Source: Desulfovibrio sp. UIB00 (GTDB lineage Bacteria; Desulfobacterota; Desulfovibrionia; Desulfovibrionales; Desulfovibrionaceae). From it: DNA of 64,000 bases. The stretch covers positions 558,001-622,000 of the forward strand of contig NZ_JAETXJ010000002.1 in the NCBI RefSeq assembly GCF_022508225.1. Direction: 5' to 3'. Shown piece by piece: positions 16,717-26,081 of this stretch (its first letter is position 1; each line of letters opens with the position of its first letter). The notes below the pieces were generated by a model. It saw nothing but the letters and a program-made list of their open reading frames with translations, was not told the origin of the DNA and searched no databases. Position numbers and translations under genes: made by a program.

Positions 16717-16897
16717 TGCGGGCACTCCCCGCCCCGTATCCAGAAACTCTCTGGAAAATGTCTTCACAGCGCAGGGAAGCAATGCTAGCATTTACGCGCA
16801 ATAAACGGAAATAATGGCTTGCTGTGCCGTTTTTTGCAGCGGCCAATGCAGTGCGCCTTGTGCCACAGCCCCATGCCTGCCGCAGTAGGAGAATTTT

Positions 16898-18283
16898 ATG
16901 AAATTGGAAAAAAAGCCTCTGGACGTGCCGGACATAGTGAATATGCCCAAGCCCCGTCCCGCCCGCGCTGGCGCGCGCAAGGCCGTGGTGCTGGCGCTGC
17001 TGGCGGTTCTGGCCCTGGGCGGCGCGACCTACTGGCTTACACGCGATAAATCGACCCGCGACCAGTGGAAGGACAAAGCCGCCGACATCATAAACAACGC
17101 CACCAGCGGCACCCCGCTGGCCGGGGTGGGTGATGTGCTGCGCGATGCGCCCCCGCCCCCGCCCATTTCTGTTGTCAGCCCGCCCACCTCCCCCGGCACG
17201 CTGGCCGGGCAAACAGTGCAGGGCAGCGTGGGAGCGCCTGTGGACGGCTCAACGCCCGCCGGGTTGTATCCGCAACAGAACGGGGCGCAGATGCCCCAGA
17301 AGGTGACGGAAGACAGCCATATCCGCATGGAATTTGTGGAAGATCTGGCGGCCTTTGTTGTGGCCCGTTTCAAGCCCGGCCCGCAGAGCGGCACGCTGAA
17401 CGTCAGCGTGCAGGCGCTCAACCAGCGCTACGGCGCAAAGTTTGCCAATGTCACTGACGGCAAGGGCGGTCGCGAAGCCCTGCTGCGTTACGCCTTTCAT
17501 CCTACCATGCTGCGCGGGCTGTACACTCTGTATGCGGACCGCTTTCTGGATGCCGTCAATCGCGATGCTGCTTCCAAGGGCTTTACGCCAGAGCATATCC
17601 GCCAGTTGCACATGGCGCTGGCCGGGCGTCTTGTCATTCTGGCTGGCGCGCTTGAGGGCGTGGCCTCTGTTCCCAATCTTGACGCCCGCCTGCGCGAGCA
17701 GGACAAATCCGCGCAAGGAGTAGTGGAAATTAACGCCCAGATGGCCGAAGCCGTGTTCGCGGTAGACCAGCTGCGGGAGAACAATGCTTCCGAAGCGCAG
17801 ATATCCACGGCGCAACTGCGGGTGGACGGCCTGAGCGCCCGGTACCGCCGTGCGCTTGAGGAACGCGCCGCCTTGCAGCGCACCTTGGTTGCGGCCATAC
17901 GCCAGAACGGCGGGCAGACGCTGGACGATGATTCCCTGCTGTTTGTGGCCCAATGGGTTGATCGCCGCCTGCGCGCGGACGCTCAGGCTCTTGCCTCGGT
18001 ACAGGCCTCGGCTGGCGTGTTGCGCGATCTGGCGCGGCGAAGCGCGCAGGCAGGAACTGGTACGCCGTTCCTGCCGCAAAGCCCCGCACTGGGGGCGGTC
18101 CCTAATGGCGCAGGCAATGCCGTTCCAAATGCGGCTCCCAATGGCGCACAAAACGCCGGGCATATACAGACCTCCCCGCAGCTGACCCCGCCGATGGGGC
18201 ATGCGGCCCCCGCGTTGCCTGCGGAAAACGCGCGTGGCGCTGCAGAACATGCGCCTGCCCCCCGTGTGGGCGGTCAGCAGTAA
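16898..18283 (+). CDS. Unknown single-pass membrane protein
   Basis: The 461-residue product has a cytoplasmic N-terminal stretch of about 28 residues rich in Lys, Pro and Arg, one membrane helix (about 29-46) and then an extracytoplasmic part. A proline-rich linker (residues 85-140) leads to a largely helical domain (about 145-390), and the C-terminal 70 residues are low-complexity Ala, Pro, Gly and Asn. I recognise no family. AGGAG just before the ATG sets the start. Its stop overlaps the cobU start (TAATG), so it belongs to a three-gene unit with cobU and another unknown envelope protein. A periplasmic scaffold or coat role is possible, but nothing in the sequence proves it. Confidence 0.7.
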   Translation: MKLEKKPLDVPDIVNMPKPRPARAGARKAVVLALLAVLALGGATYWLTRDKSTRDQWKDKAADIINNATSGTPLAGVGDVLRDAPPPPPISVVSPPTSPGTLAGQTVQGSVGAPVDGSTPAGLYPQQNGAQMPQKVTEDSHIRMEFVEDLAAFVVARFKPGPQSGTLNVSVQALNQRYGAKFANVTDGKGGREALLRYAFHPTMLRGLYTLYADRFLDAVNRDAASKGFTPEHIRQLHMALAGRLVILAGALEGVASVPNLDARLREQDKSAQGVVEINAQMAEAVFAVDQLRENNASEAQISTAQLRVDGLSARYRRALEERAALQRTLVAAIRQNGGQTLDDDSLLFVAQWVDRRLRADAQALASVQASAGVLRDLARRSAQAGTGTPFLPQSPALGAVPNGAGNAVPNAAPNGAQNAGHIQTSPQLTPPMGHAAPALPAENARGAAEHAPAPRVGGQQ

Positions 18284-18846
18284 TGGGCGCAGCAGTTCTT
18301 TTTGTTGGCGGCACTCGCAGCGGCAAGAGCGGTCTGGCCCAGCGCTGGGCCGAGGCGCAAGCCCCACAGCGGCTGTATCTGGCCACGGGCCGTGCGGACG
18401 ATGAAGAAATGGCGGCGCGCATTGCCCGGCACAAGCAGGAGCGTGGTCTGGGCTGGCATTGTCTTGAAGAGCCGCTTGACCCGGCTGGCGCTCTGGCATC
18501 ACTTATGTCTGCGGTCCAACCCGACAGCAATGGGCCGGGGGTTGTGCTGTTTGACTGCGTGAGCCTGTGGGTAGCCAATCTTATGGCTGCGGACATGACG
18601 GAAAAGGACATTCTTGACCGCGTGGAGGCGCTGGCCGCCAGCATTGCGGCCTATCCACTGCCGCTGGCGCTGGTGAGTGTGGAGGCGGGCCTGGGCATGG
18701 TCGCCATGTCGAGCCTCGGACGTCGTTTTCAGGATACGCTGGGCCTTGCCAATCAGGCGCTGGCCCGCGTGTGCGGCACGGTAGTTTTTGTAAGCTGCGG
18801 TCTGCCCCTTGTGCTCAAGGGCCAGTTGCCGGAGGGAATATGCTGA
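18283..18846 (+). CDS. cobU: Adenosylcobinamide kinase/guanylyltransferase CobU
   Basis: The 187-residue product is CobU/CobP, which phosphorylates adenosylcobinamide and transfers GMP to it during assembly of the cobalamin nucleotide loop. The Walker A motif GGTRSGKS (residues 8-15) is followed by YLATGRADDEEMAARIARHKQER, which contains the guanylylated His, then VLFDCVSLWVANL and a C-terminal SLGRRFQDTLGLANQALARVCGTVVFVSCGLP, all in family order. It overlaps both neighbours by a few bases. No other cobalamin genes lie in the window, so the coupling to two unknown envelope proteins is unusual. Confidence 0.93.
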   Translation: MGAAVLFVGGTRSGKSGLAQRWAEAQAPQRLYLATGRADDEEMAARIARHKQERGLGWHCLEEPLDPAGALASLMSAVQPDSNGPGVVLFDCVSLWVANLMAADMTEKDILDRVEALAASIAAYPLPLALVSVEAGLGMVAMSSLGRRFQDTLGLANQALARVCGTVVFVSCGLPLVLKGQLPEGIC

Positions 18847-19538
18847 ATTTTGTTGGGCGGACTGCCAGTGTGGAGGCGGGCGCAAAATCGGGCGGCAAGG
18901 TCTTGTGCCGTGTGCCTTATTACTTCGTAGCGGCCCTGCTGTGGGCGGCGGTTGTGGTGCAGCCCAGCTTTGCCGTTGCGGCAAATGATCCGCGCCAGTG
19001 CATTCTGGAAGCTGGCGGTGCTGTGGACAAATCTGACGTGGCCGCTTTTGAGCGGCAGGTGGATGTGGACGCCATTCTTGAGCAGGCCCTGAATCTTTTT
19101 GTGCGCCGTGCGCAGGATCCGGAGGCGGCAAAGGACCTGCCGCCCATGGTTGCGCTGCTCTTTACCCAGGCAGCGTCCAAGGAGGGCAACGTGCGCTCAC
19201 TGCTGCTGAACGAAACCCGGGCCTTTGTGCTCAACGGCATTTCTTCCGGCGCATTTGCAGGCCGCAAGCCCTCGGGCAATAACGCACAGGGGCTGCTTGC
19301 CCCACTGTTTGCCGATGCCTCCACCGGGCGCAAGGAAATCAAGAACGTGGGGCAGGCCCGGCGCGATGGCGATGGCTGGCTTGTGCCCTTTGTGGTGCAT
19401 GACGGCGGCAACGGCGAATCCTATGACGTGACGGGCAGGGTGACATCCGCTAACGGCGAGATGCGTCTGACCTCCGTAGCCAATATGGAATCCCTGTTGC
19501 GCAAGGTGGCTGCAGAAAGCCGCGCAGTGGAGCCGTAG
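18840..19538 (+). CDS. Unknown exported protein
   Basis: The 232-residue product begins inside the end of cobU (ATGCTGA overlap) behind GGAGG. A hydrophobic segment (about residues 28-45) ending FAVAA predicts a signal peptide or anchor. The mature part contains one Cys (QCILEAGG), a helical middle, and a C-terminal beta-rich part (VGQARRDGDGWLVPFVVHDGGNGESYDVTGRVT). I do not recognise the family. Translational coupling to cobU and the membrane protein before it suggests co-regulation. A strong bidirectional terminator follows at 19581. Confidence 0.72.
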   Translation: MLNFVGRTASVEAGAKSGGKVLCRVPYYFVAALLWAAVVVQPSFAVAANDPRQCILEAGGAVDKSDVAAFERQVDVDAILEQALNLFVRRAQDPEAAKDLPPMVALLFTQAASKEGNVRSLLLNETRAFVLNGISSGAFAGRKPSGNNAQGLLAPLFADASTGRKEIKNVGQARRDGDGWLVPFVVHDGGNGESYDVTGRVTSANGEMRLTSVANMESLLRKVAAESRAVEP

Positions 19539-19580
19539 CAGAATCTGTTGACTTAGCGCGACCAAGCACCAGCAAGAAAT

Positions 19581-19610
19581 AAAAAAGGGAGCCATCTGGC
19601 TCCCTTTTTT
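19581..19610. terminator. Bidirectional terminator between the cobU unit and lon
   Basis: A near-perfect 30-base palindrome: AAAAAAGGGAGCCA and TGGCTCCCTTTTTT around a two-base centre (in practice a 13-bp stem with a four-base loop). A runs before and T runs after the stem terminate the convergent lon and cobU transcripts. Confidence 0.9.
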
Positions 19611-19642
19611 ATCGCTGATTTTTTATCACTGACGCCGTGCGG

Positions 19643-22081
19643 CTACTGCGCCGGCTGGTTCTTGTCGTCATCGTGCTTTTCAGGCCGCAGAATGCGGCTG
19701 ATGGGCAGCGCCGTGGCCCGGCCGGAGAAGATTTCTTCCGCCGTGGCGGCAAGGGCCTGAGGCAGAACCTCATCCACATGGTCAACAAAAACGATCTCCA
19801 GGTCGCGCAGTACTTCGTCCGGCACTTCCTTGAGGTCTTTTTCATTATCACGGGGCATGATCACTTTTTTGATACCGCTGCGTCGCGCTGCCAGCAGTTT
19901 TTCTCGCAGCCCGCCAATGGGCAGCACCCTGCCGCGCAAAGAGATTTCACCGGTCATGGCTACGTCGTTGCGCACAGGAATACCCAGCAGGGCGGAGGTG
20001 ATGGACGTTGCCAGGGTGATACCCGCCGAAGGGCCGTCCTTGGGCGTCGCGCCAGCAGGCACGTGCACGTGGATGTCTATCTTGCGGTGGAAGCGGGGAT
20101 CAAGGCCCAGCACTTCGGCCCGTGAACGCACATACGAAAGGGCCGCCTTGGCCGATTCCGTCATGACCTCGCCCAACTGACCCGTGGTCACCACATGACC
20201 GGAGCCAGCCATGAGGCTGGTTTCCACCAGCAGAATTTCGCCGCCGCGCTGATTGTAGGCAAGGCCAGCGCACACACCCACCTGAGGTTCGCTTTCGCGT
20301 TCGTCATGGCGATATTTTTTTACGCCCAGCATGGAGGGCAGGCTCTGGCGCGAGATGTTGACGCACTTTTCGGTGTCGTCGTCTTCCACAAGCTTGATGG
20401 CGGTCTTGCGGCACAGGGCGGCAATTTCGCGCTCAAGGTTGCGCACCCCGGCCTCGCGCGTGTAGGAGCGGATGATCTCAAGAATGGCGTTGTCCGACAC
20501 GCGGATGTTGCCTTCCTTGAGGCCGTGCTCCTCCAGCTGGCGGGGCAGCAGGAAGCGGCGGGCGATGTGGCGTTTTTCCGTTTCAAGGTAGCTGTTGAGC
20601 TCGATGATCTCCATACGGTCAAGCAGCGGCACAGGGATGGAGTGCAGCGAGTTGGCCGTGGTGATAAAGAAGACCTTGGAAAGATCATACTCCAGATCAA
20701 GGTAGTGATCCATGAAGGTATTGTTCTGTTCCGGGTCGAGCACTTCCAGCAGGGCCGAGGCCGGGTCGCCACGGTAGTCGGAGGTCATCTTGTCCACTTC
20801 GTCCAGGCAGAAAAGGGGATTGTTGAACTTCACCCGCTTGAGAGACTGGATGATCTTGCCCGGCAGCGCGCCCACATAGGTGCGGCGGTGGCCCCGGATT
20901 TCAGCTTCATCGCGTACGCCGCCAAGGGAGAGACGCACAAAATCGCGCCCTGTGGCGCGGGCCACGGACTTGGCAAGCGAGGTTTTACCCACGCCGGGAG
21001 GGCCGACAAAGCAGAGGATGGGGCCTTTGAGCCCCTGAGACAGTTTCTGCACGGCGAGGTATTCCAGAATGCGTTCCTTGGGTTTTTCAAGGCCAAAGTG
21101 GTCGCCGTCCAGAATTGCGCGCGCCTTTTCAAGGTTGATGTCTATCTGCTTGAGGTCGTTCCAGGGCAGATCCAGAATCCAGTCCACATAGTTGCGCACA
21201 ACCGTGTATTCCGCCGCAGAGGGCGGCATGCTGCGCAGCTTTCTGGCTTCGGAGAGCGCCTTTTCGCGCGCTTCTTCCGGCATGTCGCGGGCCTTGAGCT
21301 TTTGCTCTATTTCGTCAACTTCGGCCTGGGGGTCGTCATCGCGCCCCATTTCCTTGTTGATGGCCTTGATCTGCTCATTGAGGTAATACTCGCGCTGATT
21401 GCGCTCCATCTGCACCTTGACGCGGTTCTTGATGCGCTTTTCAACCGTGGCAAGGGCCACCTCGCCCTGCAAAAGCTCATAGGCAAGCTCCAGGCGCTGG
21501 GTGGCGTCGTCGATCTCAAGGGCTTCCTGCTTTTTGCGGTAATCAACCTTGAGGTGCGGGATGATGGCATCGGCCAGAGGGCCGATTTCCTGTAAGGCAA
21601 GAATGGAGAGCACAGCCTCCTGCGAAATCTTTTTGTTGTTCTTGCCGTATTCTTCAAGCGCCTCGTGCACGGCGCGCACAAGAGCTTCGCGTTCTTCAGG
21701 GCGGCTCTGCTTTTCAGCGCGGCGGCGCACACCCACCATGGCGCACTGCTCGTCTTCGTGCAGGTTTTCCCACGTAGCGCGGTACACGCCCTCAAACAGC
21801 ACCTTGATGGTGCCGTCGGGCAGGCGCAGCATCTGAAGCACCTTGCTGACCACGCCCACAGGCGAAAGATCCTGAGCATCGGGCTTTTCCAGCTCCGGCT
21901 CGCGCTGGGCCACAAGAAATATCTGCTTGCTATAGGTGGCCTGTGCGGCTTCGATGGCCTTGATGGAGGCCTCGCGCCCCACAAAGAGCGGCATGATGGA
22001 GCGGGGGAACATGACCACCTCGCGCAAAGGCATGATGGGCAGTTCAATATAAGCGTCAGAGCCGCGCATTTCGTCTGTCAT
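19643..22081 (-). CDS. lon: ATP-dependent protease La (Lon)
   Basis: The 812-residue product is a full-length LonA protease. The N-terminal substrate-recognition domain ([23 protein letters not shown] at residues 14-36), a coiled coil, the AAA+ module with Walker [10 protein letters not shown] (about residue 359) and Walker [11 protein letters not shown], and the C-terminal Ser-Lys dyad domain are all present. The catalytic Ser lies in KDGPSAG (about 683) and the Lys in [17 protein letters not shown] precedes the ATG. It follows tig-clpP-clpX in the same direction, but a terminator-like hairpin ends only a few bases before its Shine-Dalgarno sequence. Confidence 0.97.
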   Translation of the reverse strand: MTDEMRGSDAYIELPIMPLREVVMFPRSIMPLFVGREASIKAIEAAQATYSKQIFLVAQREPELEKPDAQDLSPVGVVSKVLQMLRLPDGTIKVLFEGVYRATWENLHEDEQCAMVGVRRRAEKQSRPEEREALVRAVHEALEEYGKNNKKISQEAVLSILALQEIGPLADAIIPHLKVDYRKKQEALEIDDATQRLELAYELLQGEVALATVEKRIKNRVKVQMERNQREYYLNEQIKAINKEMGRDDDPQAEVDEIEQKLKARDMPEEAREKALSEARKLRSMPPSAAEYTVVRNYVDWILDLPWNDLKQIDINLEKARAILDGDHFGLEKPKERILEYLAVQKLSQGLKGPILCFVGPPGVGKTSLAKSVARATGRDFVRLSLGGVRDEAEIRGHRRTYVGALPGKIIQSLKRVKFNNPLFCLDEVDKMTSDYRGDPASALLEVLDPEQNNTFMDHYLDLEYDLSKVFFITTANSLHSIPVPLLDRMEIIELNSYLETEKRHIARRFLLPRQLEEHGLKEGNIRVSDNAILEIIRSYTREAGVRNLEREIAALCRKTAIKLVEDDDTEKCVNISRQSLPSMLGVKKYRHDERESEPQVGVCAGLAYNQRGGEILLVETSLMAGSGHVVTTGQLGEVMTESAKAALSYVRSRAEVLGLDPRFHRKIDIHVHVPAGATPKDGPSAGITLATSITSALLGIPVRNDVAMTGEISLRGRVLPIGGLREKLLAARRSGIKKVIMPRDNEKDLKEVPDEVLRDLEIVFVDHVDEVLPQALAATAEEIFSGRATALPISRILRPEKHDDDKNQPAQ

Positions 22082-22093
22082 AATTCTCCCCTG

Positions 22094-22127
22094 AAAAAAA
22101 GCCGGACGGCGGCTTGCGCCGCCCGGC
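22094..22127 (-). terminator. Terminator-like hairpin directly before lon
   Basis: On the minus strand GCCGGGCGGC, a GCAA loop and GCCGCCGTCCGGC (bulged) are followed by seven Ts (complement of 22094-22100), the lon ribosome-binding site being next. It can end clpX transcripts or act as an attenuator in the lon leader. Confidence 0.7.
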
Positions 22128-22382
22128 GGAACTTAGAGCTTTTTTGCCGTGAAATGCCTTGCGTCAGGCGGGGTGTTAGCTGTTGCCCTGCGGCATGGCT
22201 GGCCGCAACATGGCTCAGGGTTCGCCGTGCAATCATTTCGCAGCGCGGATTTCAGGAAACCCGCACGGCGCACCGCAACAGTCGTACTGCCGGGCGCGCC
22301 ATGTTTGCCTGCGGGGCCAACCGCTCGGCGGCCCCTGTGCGCCCTGCTGCAATGGCAGACCGCACGCAATCCAGGCGGTTGG

Positions 22383-23675
22383 CTAAGAGGCCTTGTCGCC
22401 TCCGGCCTGGGCCTTGGGCGTATCGGCGTTTTCAGCCTTGTCGCCAAACAGCAGCACCGGTTCCTTGCCCTTGTCGATGACAGCCTGATTGATCAGGCAT
22501 TCGCGCACATTGGGCAGGGAGGGCAGCTTGAACATGATGTCGAGCATGGTGCGTTCCATCACGTTGCGCAGGCCGCGCGCGCCGGTTTTTCGCTCTATGG
22601 CCTTGGCGGCAATGGCCTTGAGGGCATTGGGCGTAAAGCGCAGGTCAACATTCTCAAGTTCAAAAAGCTTCTGGTACTGGCGCACCAGAGCGTTCTTGGG
22701 TTCAGTGAGAATACGCACCAGATCGGGTTCGTCCAGTTCGTCCACATGGGTGATGATGGGGATACGGCCCACAAATTCGGGGATAAGGCCGAACTTCACC
22801 AGATCCTGCGGATGCACCTTGTCGAGCAGTTCGCCAAGGGGCATCTCCTTGCTGGCACGCATCTTGGCGCCAAAACCCATGGCGCCGCCGCTCATGCGGC
22901 CGCCCACGATCTTGTCCAGGCCCACAAAAGCGCCGCCTACGATGAACAGGATGTTGCTCGTGTTCATGCGGATAAATTCCTGCTGGGGGTGCTTGCGCCC
23001 GCCCTTGGGAGGAATATTGGCCTCGGTGCCTTCGATGATCTTGAGCAGGGCCTGCTGCACGCCTTCGCCGGAGACGTCGCGCGTGATGGACGGACCGTCG
23101 CCCTTGCGGGAAATCTTGTCGATTTCATCAATATAGATGATGCCCTTGCTGGCGGCTTCCAGATCATAGTCCGCATTCTGAAGCAACTGCACCAGGATGT
23201 TTTCCACGTCTTCGCCCACATAGCCAGCTTCCGTGAGGGTGGTGGCATCAGCAATGGCAAAGGGCACGCGCAGCACGCGAGCCAAAGTTTTGGCAAGCAG
23301 GGTTTTACCGCTGCCCGAGGGGCCGACAAGGAGGATATTGCTTTTTTCAAGCTCAACCTCGTCACCAAGGGCGCTGGCGTAAAACACACGCTTGTAGTGG
23401 TTGTGCACCGCTACAGAAAGGATTTTCTTGGCCTCGTTCTGTCCGATGACATACTGGTCAAGGCGATCCTTGATTTCCTGAGGCGAAAGAAGGCGTTCTT
23501 CGCTCTGGGGGCTTTCCATCTGGTCGCGGGCGATAATTTCGTTGCAGGCCTTGATGCATTTGTCGCAAATGCTCGCGCCGTCCTGCACGATGAGATTGCG
23601 AACCTCAAGCTCAGTGCGCCCGCAAAAGGAGCAGCGCAGGGGTTCGCTCACCGTAGGTTTATCGTTCTTGGCCAT
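22383..23675 (-). CDS. clpX: ClpXP unfoldase subunit ClpX
   Basis: The 430-residue product is ClpX. It has an N-terminal zinc-binding domain with four cysteines (CSFCG...CDKC), Walker [16 protein letters not shown], Walker [11 protein letters not shown], the IGF-type loop region that docks ClpP, and the C-terminal sensor-2 [10 protein letters not shown]. The ATG at 23675 lies one base after the clpP stop, indicating coupling; an upstream frame extension has no family similarity. It recognises tagged substrates and feeds them to ClpP in the cytoplasm. Confidence 0.97.
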   Translation of the reverse strand: MAKNDKPTVSEPLRCSFCGRTELEVRNLIVQDGASICDKCIKACNEIIARDQMESPQSEERLLSPQEIKDRLDQYVIGQNEAKKILSVAVHNHYKRVFYASALGDEVELEKSNILLVGPSGSGKTLLAKTLARVLRVPFAIADATTLTEAGYVGEDVENILVQLLQNADYDLEAASKGIIYIDEIDKISRKGDGPSITRDVSGEGVQQALLKIIEGTEANIPPKGGRKHPQQEFIRMNTSNILFIVGGAFVGLDKIVGGRMSGGAMGFGAKMRASKEMPLGELLDKVHPQDLVKFGLIPEFVGRIPIITHVDELDEPDLVRILTEPKNALVRQYQKLFELENVDLRFTPNALKAIAAKAIERKTGARGLRNVMERTMLDIMFKLPSLPNVRECLINQAVIDKGKEPVLLFGDKAENADTPKAQAGGDKAS

Positions 23676-23676
23676 A

Positions 23677-24285
23677 TTACTCGCTCTTTTCCTGAGCCAT
23701 TTCATTGCGCGATACAAGCACGCGGTCAATGATGCCGAGTTCCTTGGCTTCCTCAGGAGTCAAAAAGTTATCGCGTTCGGTAGCTTTGACAATGTCCTTG
23801 TAGGGACGGCCCGTGTTGTCGGCCAGCATGCGGTTGAGGCGTTCCTTGAGGCGCAGCACCTCGCGCGCGTGGATTTCAATATCCGTGGCCTGACCCTGAA
23901 AACCGCCCGAAGGCTGGTGAATCATGATCTGACTGTTGGGCAAAGCAAAACGCATGCCAGGCTTGCCAGCGGCCAGCAAAAAAGCGCCCATGCTGGCGGC
24001 GCGGCCCATGCACACCGTCGCCACGGGCGAAGAGATAAAGCGCATGGTGTCATAAATGGCAAGCCCGGCGGTAACAGAGCCGCCGGGGGAATTTATGTAG
24101 AGATAGATTTCTTTTTCGGGGTCTTGCGATTCAAGGAACAGCAGCTGGGCGCAGATGAGGGAAGCAACGGTATCGTTGACCTCGGAGCCAAGCAAAACGA
24201 TACGATCCTTGAGCAGACGCGAATAGATGTCATAGGCCCGTTCAGAGCGGCCTGTGGTTTCAATAACCATGGGGACAAGCGACAT
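23677..24285 (-). CDS. clpP: ATP-dependent Clp protease proteolytic subunit ClpP
   Basis: The 202-residue product is ClpP, the serine peptidase barrel. It begins [29 protein letters not shown] like other ClpP proteins, so the ATG at 24285 was preferred over an upstream one. The catalytic Ser is in GRAASMGAF, the His in QIMIHQP, and the Asp lies near the [20 protein letters not shown] segment. It is preceded by a palindromic terminator after tig and followed at one base by clpX. Confidence 0.97.
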   Translation of the reverse strand: MSLVPMVIETTGRSERAYDIYSRLLKDRIVLLGSEVNDTVASLICAQLLFLESQDPEKEIYLYINSPGGSVTAGLAIYDTMRFISSPVATVCMGRAASMGAFLLAAGKPGMRFALPNSQIMIHQPSGGFQGQATDIEIHAREVLRLKERLNRMLADNTGRPYKDIVKATERDNFLTPEEAKELGIIDRVLVSRNEMAQEKSE

Positions 24286-24344
24286 ATGAGCCTCTTGGCA
24301 CGGCGTGTGGGCCGGTTGGGTGCGGTGTTGCCGCAAAATAAAAC

Positions 24345-24368
24345 CAAAAGGCGGCCTTAAGGCCGCCT
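24345..24368 (-). terminator. Terminator between tig and clpP
   Basis: A perfect 20-base palindrome AGGCGGCCTTAAGGCCGCCT (24349-24368) is followed on the minus strand by TTTTGGTTTTA. Partial read-through would set tig/clpP stoichiometry. Confidence 0.6.
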
Positions 24369-24382
24369 CCCTTATACTTCAG

Positions 24383-25726
24383 TTAGTCCTGAGCGCTGGC
24401 GGGTGCGCCCGGCGCGGCGTCGCCCTCGGCTGGCGCCTTGGGCTCCACTTCGGTCACCTTGGACTTGGCGTAGATCAGATCCATGGCCTTGTCGGCCAGC
24501 ATGCGGTCACGCAGCACAAAGATCATGCCCGAGCGTTCATAGCTTTCACGCAGGGTTTTGAAATCTTCGCCAGTGCGCATGCTCATCTGGTAGATCTGAG
24601 TGTTGACCTCATTGTCGGTAACGTCAAGTGCTTCTTTCTTGGCGATGGAAAGCAGCAAAACCTGCGAGCGGGCCAGTTCGTCAGCCTGGGGCTGCACTTC
24701 GGCGCGCAGTTCGTCCATGCTCTTGCCAAGCGAATCAAGGCTGCGGCCCTGACGTTCAAGGCGGGAGGCCATGTCGCCAAGCAGGGTGCGCACCTGGGTG
24801 TCAACAAGGCTGGGCGGCAGTTCAAACTCAACCATCTTCAGCAGACGGTCAAGCAGGGTCTTCTGCGCGGCGCTCTTGTTGAGGTTGGCGCGGCTCTGGG
24901 TGTAGCTGCCGGTGATGGCTTCGCGCAGCTTTTCCACGCTTTCAAGGCCAACGGTCTTGGCGAGGTCGTCGTTCAGTTCAGGAAGCTTGCGCTCCTTGAT
25001 GGCGTGCACGCGCACCTTCATGGTGACGGTTTTGCCTGCCAGATCCTTGGCAAGAAAATCTTCGGGGAAGGTGATCTGGCCTTCGCCTTCTTCGCCGTAG
25101 TGGACGGTCTTCACCAGAGCTTCAAAATCTTCAAGGGCCTGACGTTCGCCAAGGGCGAGGTCAAAGCTTTCGGCCTTCACGCCTTCCAGGGGTTCGCCGT
25201 TTTCAAAAGCGGCAAAGTCAATGGTGGCAACCTGACCGTCCACAGCGGGGCCAGCGCCTTCAATGGGCACAAGCTCGCCACGGTCGCGGCGGATGCGGTC
25301 GATAACTTCCTGCACTTCCTTTTCGTCCACGACCACTTTTTCCTGTTCCACTTCCATACCTTCATAAGGAGGAAGGGTGAAGGAGGGCAGTATTTCAAAT
25401 TCGACGCTGTATTCGTAGCCCTGACCGCGTTCAAAGGTGCCCTTGGCGTCCACGTCAACGCCGGCAAGGGGCGAAACGTCGAGCTTCTGCATCACGTCGT
25501 TGATGTGGACGTTGATCAGATCCTGGCGGGCTTCTTCATAAATCTTGTCGCGGAAGCGCTGTTCGATGACCGACGCCGGAACCTTGCCCTTGCGGAAACC
25601 GTCCAGCTGCACCGATGTTTTGTACAGCGCCACGGCGCCCATGATGGCTGCTTCCACTTCCTGGGCTTCGGTGGTGATGACGACCTTTTTTCTGACCGGC
25701 GAAATGTCTTCTGCGCTATATTCCAC
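24383..25726 (-). CDS. tig: Trigger factor
   Basis: The 447-residue product is trigger factor, the ribosome-bound folding chaperone. The ribosome-binding signature GFRKGKVP occurs in the N-terminal domain (about residues 42-49), the FKBP-type domain is in the middle (residues 150-240), and the C-terminal helical arms follow. Translation starts at the GTG at 25726 ([15 protein letters not shown]), with GGAG seven bases upstream. The upstream in-frame ATG would fall inside the tRNA and is rejected. The gene begins 28 bases after the encoded CCA of tRNA-Leu(UAG), without a terminator between them. Confidence 0.95.
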   Translation of the reverse strand: MEYSAEDISPVRKKVVITTEAQEVEAAIMGAVALYKTSVQLDGFRKGKVPASVIEQRFRDKIYEEARQDLINVHINDVMQKLDVSPLAGVDVDAKGTFERGQGYEYSVEFEILPSFTLPPYEGMEVEQEKVVVDEKEVQEVIDRIRRDRGELVPIEGAGPAVDGQVATIDFAAFENGEPLEGVKAESFDLALGERQALEDFEALVKTVHYGEEGEGQITFPEDFLAKDLAGKTVTMKVRVHAIKERKLPELNDDLAKTVGLESVEKLREAITGSYTQSRANLNKSAAQKTLLDRLLKMVEFELPPSLVDTQVRTLLGDMASRLERQGRSLDSLGKSMDELRAEVQPQADELARSQVLLLSIAKKEALDVTDNEVNTQIYQMSMRTGEDFKTLRESYERSGMIFVLRDRMLADKAMDLIYAKSKVTEVEPKAPAEGDAAPGAPASAQD

Positions 25727-25754
25727 GAGGGACTCCTTTTCTTGGTGAGGTAGA

Positions 25755-25838
25755 TGGTGCGAGAGGGGGGACTTGAACCCCCATACCAAAGGTGCTGGAT
25801 TCTAAGTCCAGTGCGTCTACCAATTCCGCCACTCTCGC
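25755..25838 (-). tRNA. tRNA-Leu (anticodon UAG)
   Basis: A complete 84-nt class II tRNA on the minus strand with encoded CCA (complement of 25755-25757). The acceptor stem is GCGAGAG/CTCTCGC, the T arm is GGGGG-TTCAAGT-CCCCC, and the anticodon stem CTGGA/TCCAG encloses CTTAGAA, giving anticodon UAG, which reads CUA and by wobble other CUN codons. It probably heads the tig transcript. Confidence 0.95.
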
Positions 25839-25848
25839 AAAGCGTGTT

Positions 25849-25877
25849 TCCATAGCACACTTGCCGGTGGGCTGCAA
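25849..25877 (-). promoter_or_regulatory. Sigma-70 promoter of tRNA-Leu(UAG) and probably tig
   Basis: On the minus strand TTGCAG (complement of 25872-25877), a 17-base spacer and TATGGA (complement of 25849-25854), about ten bases before the tRNA. The remaining bases 25878-26081 contain A/T runs at 25975-25995 but no gene. Confidence 0.5.
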
Positions 25878-26081
25878 GCCATGAGCGGCGCGCCTGTTGC
25901 CGTGGGCTGTGCCGGGCGGGAGGGCGTTAACCGAAAATCTCCGTCATAAATAAGTCGCAATGGCGGTACGGCAAGCAATTTTTTTAAAAAAAAGACCGAA
26001 ATCACCATCACGATGCGGAGCGCGCGGCGTGGGGGCTGCATGCGTTGTATGCTCAGCCCTGCCTCCGGGCTGCGCGCTGGG

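Noticed and set aside
20195-23732. Long + strand frames (over 460 codons) across lon and clpX
   Set aside because: Complementary to highly conserved genes with intact motifs; no ribosome-binding sites or family signatures.
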